This document shows positions 60,655 through 64,000 of a stretch of 64,000 nucleotides of DNA, in pieces. Below the pieces are notes generated by a model that saw only the letters and a list, made by a program, of their open reading frames with translations, did no database searches and was not told the origin of the DNA. The stretch comes from Ciona savignyi (Eukaryota > Chordata > Ascidiacea > Phlebobranchia > Cionidae): positions 133,750 through 197,749 of the forward strand of contig CH003410.1 of the NCBI GenBank assembly GCA_000149265.1. The letters are read 5' to 3'. Made by a program: the position numbers and the translations under genes. Position 1 is the first letter of the stretch. Every line of letters begins with the position of its first letter.

Positions 60655-61914
60655 GATCTCTTAATCTGCAAAACAATGTTTAAAACATACCAACCAGCAA
60701 CCAAACACATTGTATTATCCCACATTCCTAACTTGTGAGCATCTGCACTAACTGATATTTAATATACCGTAGTATATATTTAATGGTACTGTAAACTTGT
60801 GTCAAGATGCTAAAGAAGTTATATAAAAGCCCGTATAAACTTTTTTTTTTAAGTTTTAATTTTTAAAAAATGTTTAAACTATGGACGATTTGAGCACAGT
60901 CGAAAAGTCGAAACATTGAGTTTAAACGATGCAATTTCCAGCATATTTCAAGGATGTAATTTTTATTCACTGATATCTTACATTTTCCTTTGATTAAAGT
61001 TACAAAACTTTTGAACAGTTATCACATTAGGAAAAACAAGGTTTATTATTAAAAATATAAAAAATACCATACCAGTTGTTTTCTTTAGGTGATAAAACTT
61101 TTTTAACTCCAAAGTATAAATCCAAACGCTAAAGCACCACAAGCAAGTTAATCCAGATATACAGTGTTGGCACCAAGCACCAGATTATTTCCGCAAGAGC
61201 ACCTTATTAAATATACTGTCTAAATAGATATATGCAAGTAAGTCCTTGGTATCGGTACAAATATATAATCATGGATTTCACACACACTATGATATTATGT
61301 AAATACATAACGAACCAGTACCTCGTACAAGCAAGTTTTGTTTAAATGTCAATAAAAAAACAGTCATGCTTGGAGAAAATAATTCTAGCAAACCATATCA
61401 ATAAACCAGTAGGCTGATACAATAAAAATTTAATTTGTCAATCCAACACCTATACCATTACCTGTACATTATAAAATACAATATCAATAATAATATACAG
61501 GCCTATTGATAAATCCCTATTGTAAAGTTCAATTTCTAGGCAATATATTTTTACCCCAACCTTTTTGGACTAAATTTTGCATCACACTGGTACTATTAAT
61601 TAGCTAATATATAATACTTATTTGTGGATTATTGTGACATTTTTATCTGACAAATGGAGAAATCGCATTAAAGGATGTATCCACGGTTACCGTTTGATCC
61701 ATACAATTTTACCCAAAAGTCGACACATTAACAGGCAGATTAGAGTACACCAAAATTCCCGTTAATAAGACACCATTTTGAAAAAGTGTTCAGGCTAGTA
61801 CTGGTACACCAAAGTGTGAACACTTAAAATATAAATTAGGAATATTAAACTTAATTTGGGAATAAAATAAGAAGCAACACCCATTATAGGCAAAAGCCCT
61901 ATTTTAAAATAAGA
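60655..61914. other. Region upstream of the CTX/JAM-like gene
   Basis: No further coding exon recognised. The 5'UTR and promoter are expected here but no clear TATA or first-exon donor was identified. Confidence 0.45.
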
Positions 61915-62045
61915 ACAGTTAAAGGGGGAAATCGAAAAAAAAAATAATGAATAAGGCTTTGGGGTTAGTTCTTGAAATAAGATCAGCGTTTGGGGCAGAG
62001 TTAGAATTACTCTTAATAATAAACAGTTTTCCTCCTGGCGTATAC
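61915..62045. mobile_element. Decayed hAT-type MITE
   Basis: cagttaaagggggaaat at left and aataaacagttttcctcc at right, with the reversed family interior ggggttagttcttgaaat. Confidence 0.5.
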
Positions 62046-62735
62046 ATTTTAACAATAATATGCTGTGGTGTCATTAGCTTACTAATAGTCTAATTTAATG
62101 GTTGAAGTTCCTTAAGCTCTTTACTAAACTATCACACCGTCTGTTGGTTTAGATATAGACCTCAAGAAGAAATCATCTGCCTAAAAATGTAAATTAACAA
62201 GGAGACACCGAACAGGACGACAGGCAGTTTGTTCTGGGTCTTTTCATGATACATCTTGGGCTAAATGAAACATTCGGAAATAACCTGTTTATACCTGAGT
62301 AAACTCAAAGGAAAAAATTACGTCACCCGTTTCGTAAAAAGTAAGGAGAAAATGAATAGTCCAACGAATACATTACCGAATATGGAAATGTATTCTACAG
62401 AGCCAGCGCAGCTTTTTGACCTTTTTAAGTTTCGTGACTACATTGTTCGCCCGACGTTGCTATGTTATTATATTTACGATAGGCTGCTTTCTATTCACTA
62501 ACTATCACATAACAAACAGACCGCGACAATGCATTGTGACGAGGAGGGCCAACAAGAGATTTGAAAATGTTTGGGCGTGACGCGTTTTGGGAACACACCG
62601 GGGACTGATATTATTTTATTTTTATTTAAAAGTTTTAAATAGTGTTAAAGATATAAAACAAAATGAATATTTTTAATGCAGTAAATAATATTTTATCTAT
62701 TTAGCTAGTTAATTTTAGTTTCTTTGAGGCTTCAA
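62046..62735. other. Non-coding stretch
   Basis: A plus-strand open frame at 62265-62501 has no recognised similarity. Confidence 0.4.
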
Positions 62736-62739
62736 GTCC

Positions 62740-62840
62740 GTCCGAATAGCTTGGTGGGTTGGTGCGTCGCCTTTCAGTCCAAGGGTTTCAGGTTCGAAAA
62801 CCGGTTGCCAGTTGATCGTGTCCTTAAAAAAGGTACGCAA
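62740..62840 (+). repeat. SINE head fragment
   Basis: gcttggtgggttggtgcgtc (A-box-like) and tttcaggttcgaaaac (B-box-like) in tRNA order; the body is missing after about 62830. Confidence 0.65.
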
Positions 62841-63044
62841 AATATATTTTTTGAACCCATTTGATTAGATGGTTGTACTTAAAACGCAATATATATTTAA
62901 ACAAAACAAGCTGCATATAGGCTTTGGCAACCATATTGGGCATGATTTTTCACGTTTTTTAAAAAAAAAAGTTAAATAAAAATTACCTATTTAAAGCAAA
63001 CTGCATAACATTTAAAGGTTTTAAAATTTCTGGCGCATTTTTTT

Positions 63045-63155
63045 AAACCGAGCCAAGTTTCGAACCCATGATGGGCTCGTCACGAGGACCGTTTTTGTAT
63101 AAGAGTCGGTAGATGTATCGGTCGCGTTAACCATTCGGCCACACAACCGTAAAAA
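63045..63155 (-). repeat. Second-type tRNA-like SINE, minus
   Basis: On the minus strand: tgtggccgaatggttaacgc (A-box region), gacgagcccatcatgggttc and gaaacttggc (B-box region). The cleanest head of this SINE type in the window. Confidence 0.7.
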
Positions 63156-63359
63156 ATATTCTGGGGCATGATAAAACAAGACGATTCCCAGTGTGATAAC
63201 GCCCCCTTGCGTATTCGATTGACCTTGTAATAACTCTTCCACGTTTTTCCATCCACGCGGATAAAACATAAATGTCCTATCATGTCACAATAAAATTTTA
63301 TTGTAGTAAATGTTGGTTTATTAATTAGTATTTAGTTAAGAAACAGAAAATATAACAAA

Positions 63360-63650
63360 ACGACCAGATATGTTTATATTTATCTGTGAGGTCGAAAAAA
63401 CGCGAGAGCGTCATTACACGGGTGGGTAATAGTCAGATTTCTTTGTGCCCACCGTCGGGGAGCCTAATGGGGATTATTGCCATGTTTTTGCATATGTGAT
63501 GAAACAGTTTTACTGTTTAAGTTTAACCCATTAATCTACTGTGTTCATGTGAAGTGTCTTTGCCCGCAGACGTAAAAGACTAACATCGGCTCGTTTCGGT
63601 CTTGCGACAGTCTTTCGGTTGACAACCGATGCTTGTATCCGTTAAATAAC
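63360..63650 (-). repeat. Diverged SINE, minus
   Basis: cccaccgtcggggagccta, taacccattaatctactg and a decayed head around 63590-63635. Confidence 0.6.
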
Positions 63651-63679
63651 TTATATATATCACATATTTGCTTGGCTGG

Positions 63680-63880
63680 CTAAGGTGGCTAGCAATCGGC
63701 AAGAGCGCTGGCGCTCTGCAAGGTTGCCCGCGGTCGTGGGGTGGAAACCAGTCGCTGGATAGACGGGTGTATCCTTAGGCAAAACACAGAGTCTAAATTG
63801 CCTAAACTCAATAGATAAATAGTTTGTACTAAACTAAGGTAATCTGACTATTGCCTGTGTGTTAACGAAAAACACGAATT
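63680..63880 (+). repeat. Diverged SINE, plus
   Basis: Possible tRNA-like head (ctaaggtggctagcaatcgg), tccttaggcaaaacac and the tail words gtaatctgactattgcctg and tgtgtta. Confidence 0.55.
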
Positions 63881-63913
63881 TCCAATCAGAAATTACCAAC
63901 CATCCCTTTAAAC

Positions 63914-64000
63914 CAGGGGTTCTTAACCTTTTTATAATCGTTGCCCACTTTCGCTTTGAGAATATTTTTGTATTTACTCTGCTTTGACTTTAAGTAATAT
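63914..64000. mobile_element. Terminus of a hAT (Charlie-like) element, runs off the window
   Basis: CAGGGGTTCTTAACCTTTTT is the characteristic hAT terminal sequence. The rest lies beyond the right edge. Confidence 0.6.

Noticed and set aside
63045..63155. Possible tRNA gene
   Set aside because: A- and B-box-like motifs are present, but the arms do not pair as a tRNA and the unit recurs as dispersed fragments; a SINE head fits better.

Overview
This is an AT-rich animal nuclear contig, almost certainly from a solitary tunicate of the Ciona type. The reasons are small phase-conserving introns, abundant short tRNA-derived SINEs and MITEs, a chordate-style adenosine receptor and CTX/JAM immunoglobulin gene, and a family of short cationic peptide precursors built like tunicate haemocyte antimicrobial peptides. 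No bacterial-type genes are present. The species call is inference from content; no database was searched.

Layout. 1-97: last exon of ubiquitin-ribosomal protein eS31 (RPS27A). 0.7-15.7 kb: a cluster of small secreted cationic peptide genes arranged as divergent pairs inside large inverted repeats. There are five intact copies (B plus, C minus, D plus, E minus, F plus) and one relic (A minus). Each has a 5'UTR exon, an exon with signal peptide plus Arg-rich core, an exon with the C-terminal tail, and a 3'UTR exon with AATAAA. Mobile DNA has entered the cluster at sites that can be verified against the paralogous empty copies: an LTR element (1280-5864), a solo LTR (7994-8423) and a TTAA-flanked piggyBac-like element (10498-11578). 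16.8-29.1 kb is repeat-dominated: SINEs, a CR1/L2-like reverse transcriptase relic, a 185-bp satellite (19676-22040), a decayed Harbinger element, a second LTR element containing a 100-N gap, and a second copy of an unclassified composite element.

29.2-33.9 kb (minus): an adenosine-receptor-like GPCR in at least six exons; its initiator exon is not found. 34-42.4 kb: mainly non-coding. 42.5-46.4 kb (minus): a complete eight-exon SLC16/monocarboxylate-transporter-like gene whose reading frame holds through every splice junction but carries one in-frame TAA in transmembrane helix 6. 46.4-56.3 kb: SINEs, hAT-type MITEs and minisatellites. 56.3-60.7 kb (minus): a complete eight-exon type I membrane protein of the CTX/JAM/CAR immunoglobulin class, about 297 residues. 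60.7-64 kb: more SINE and MITE remnants and the end of a hAT element.

The three large genes show no sign of forming a pathway. The coherent local system is the peptide cluster: within a divergent pair both genes share one palindromic upstream region carrying duplicated GAAACGTTTTCGC boxes and a TATA box on each side, which implies co-regulation, and members of a pair resemble each other more than other pairs do, which suggests gene conversion. Gene models were built by hand from splice consensus, reading phase and family motifs.
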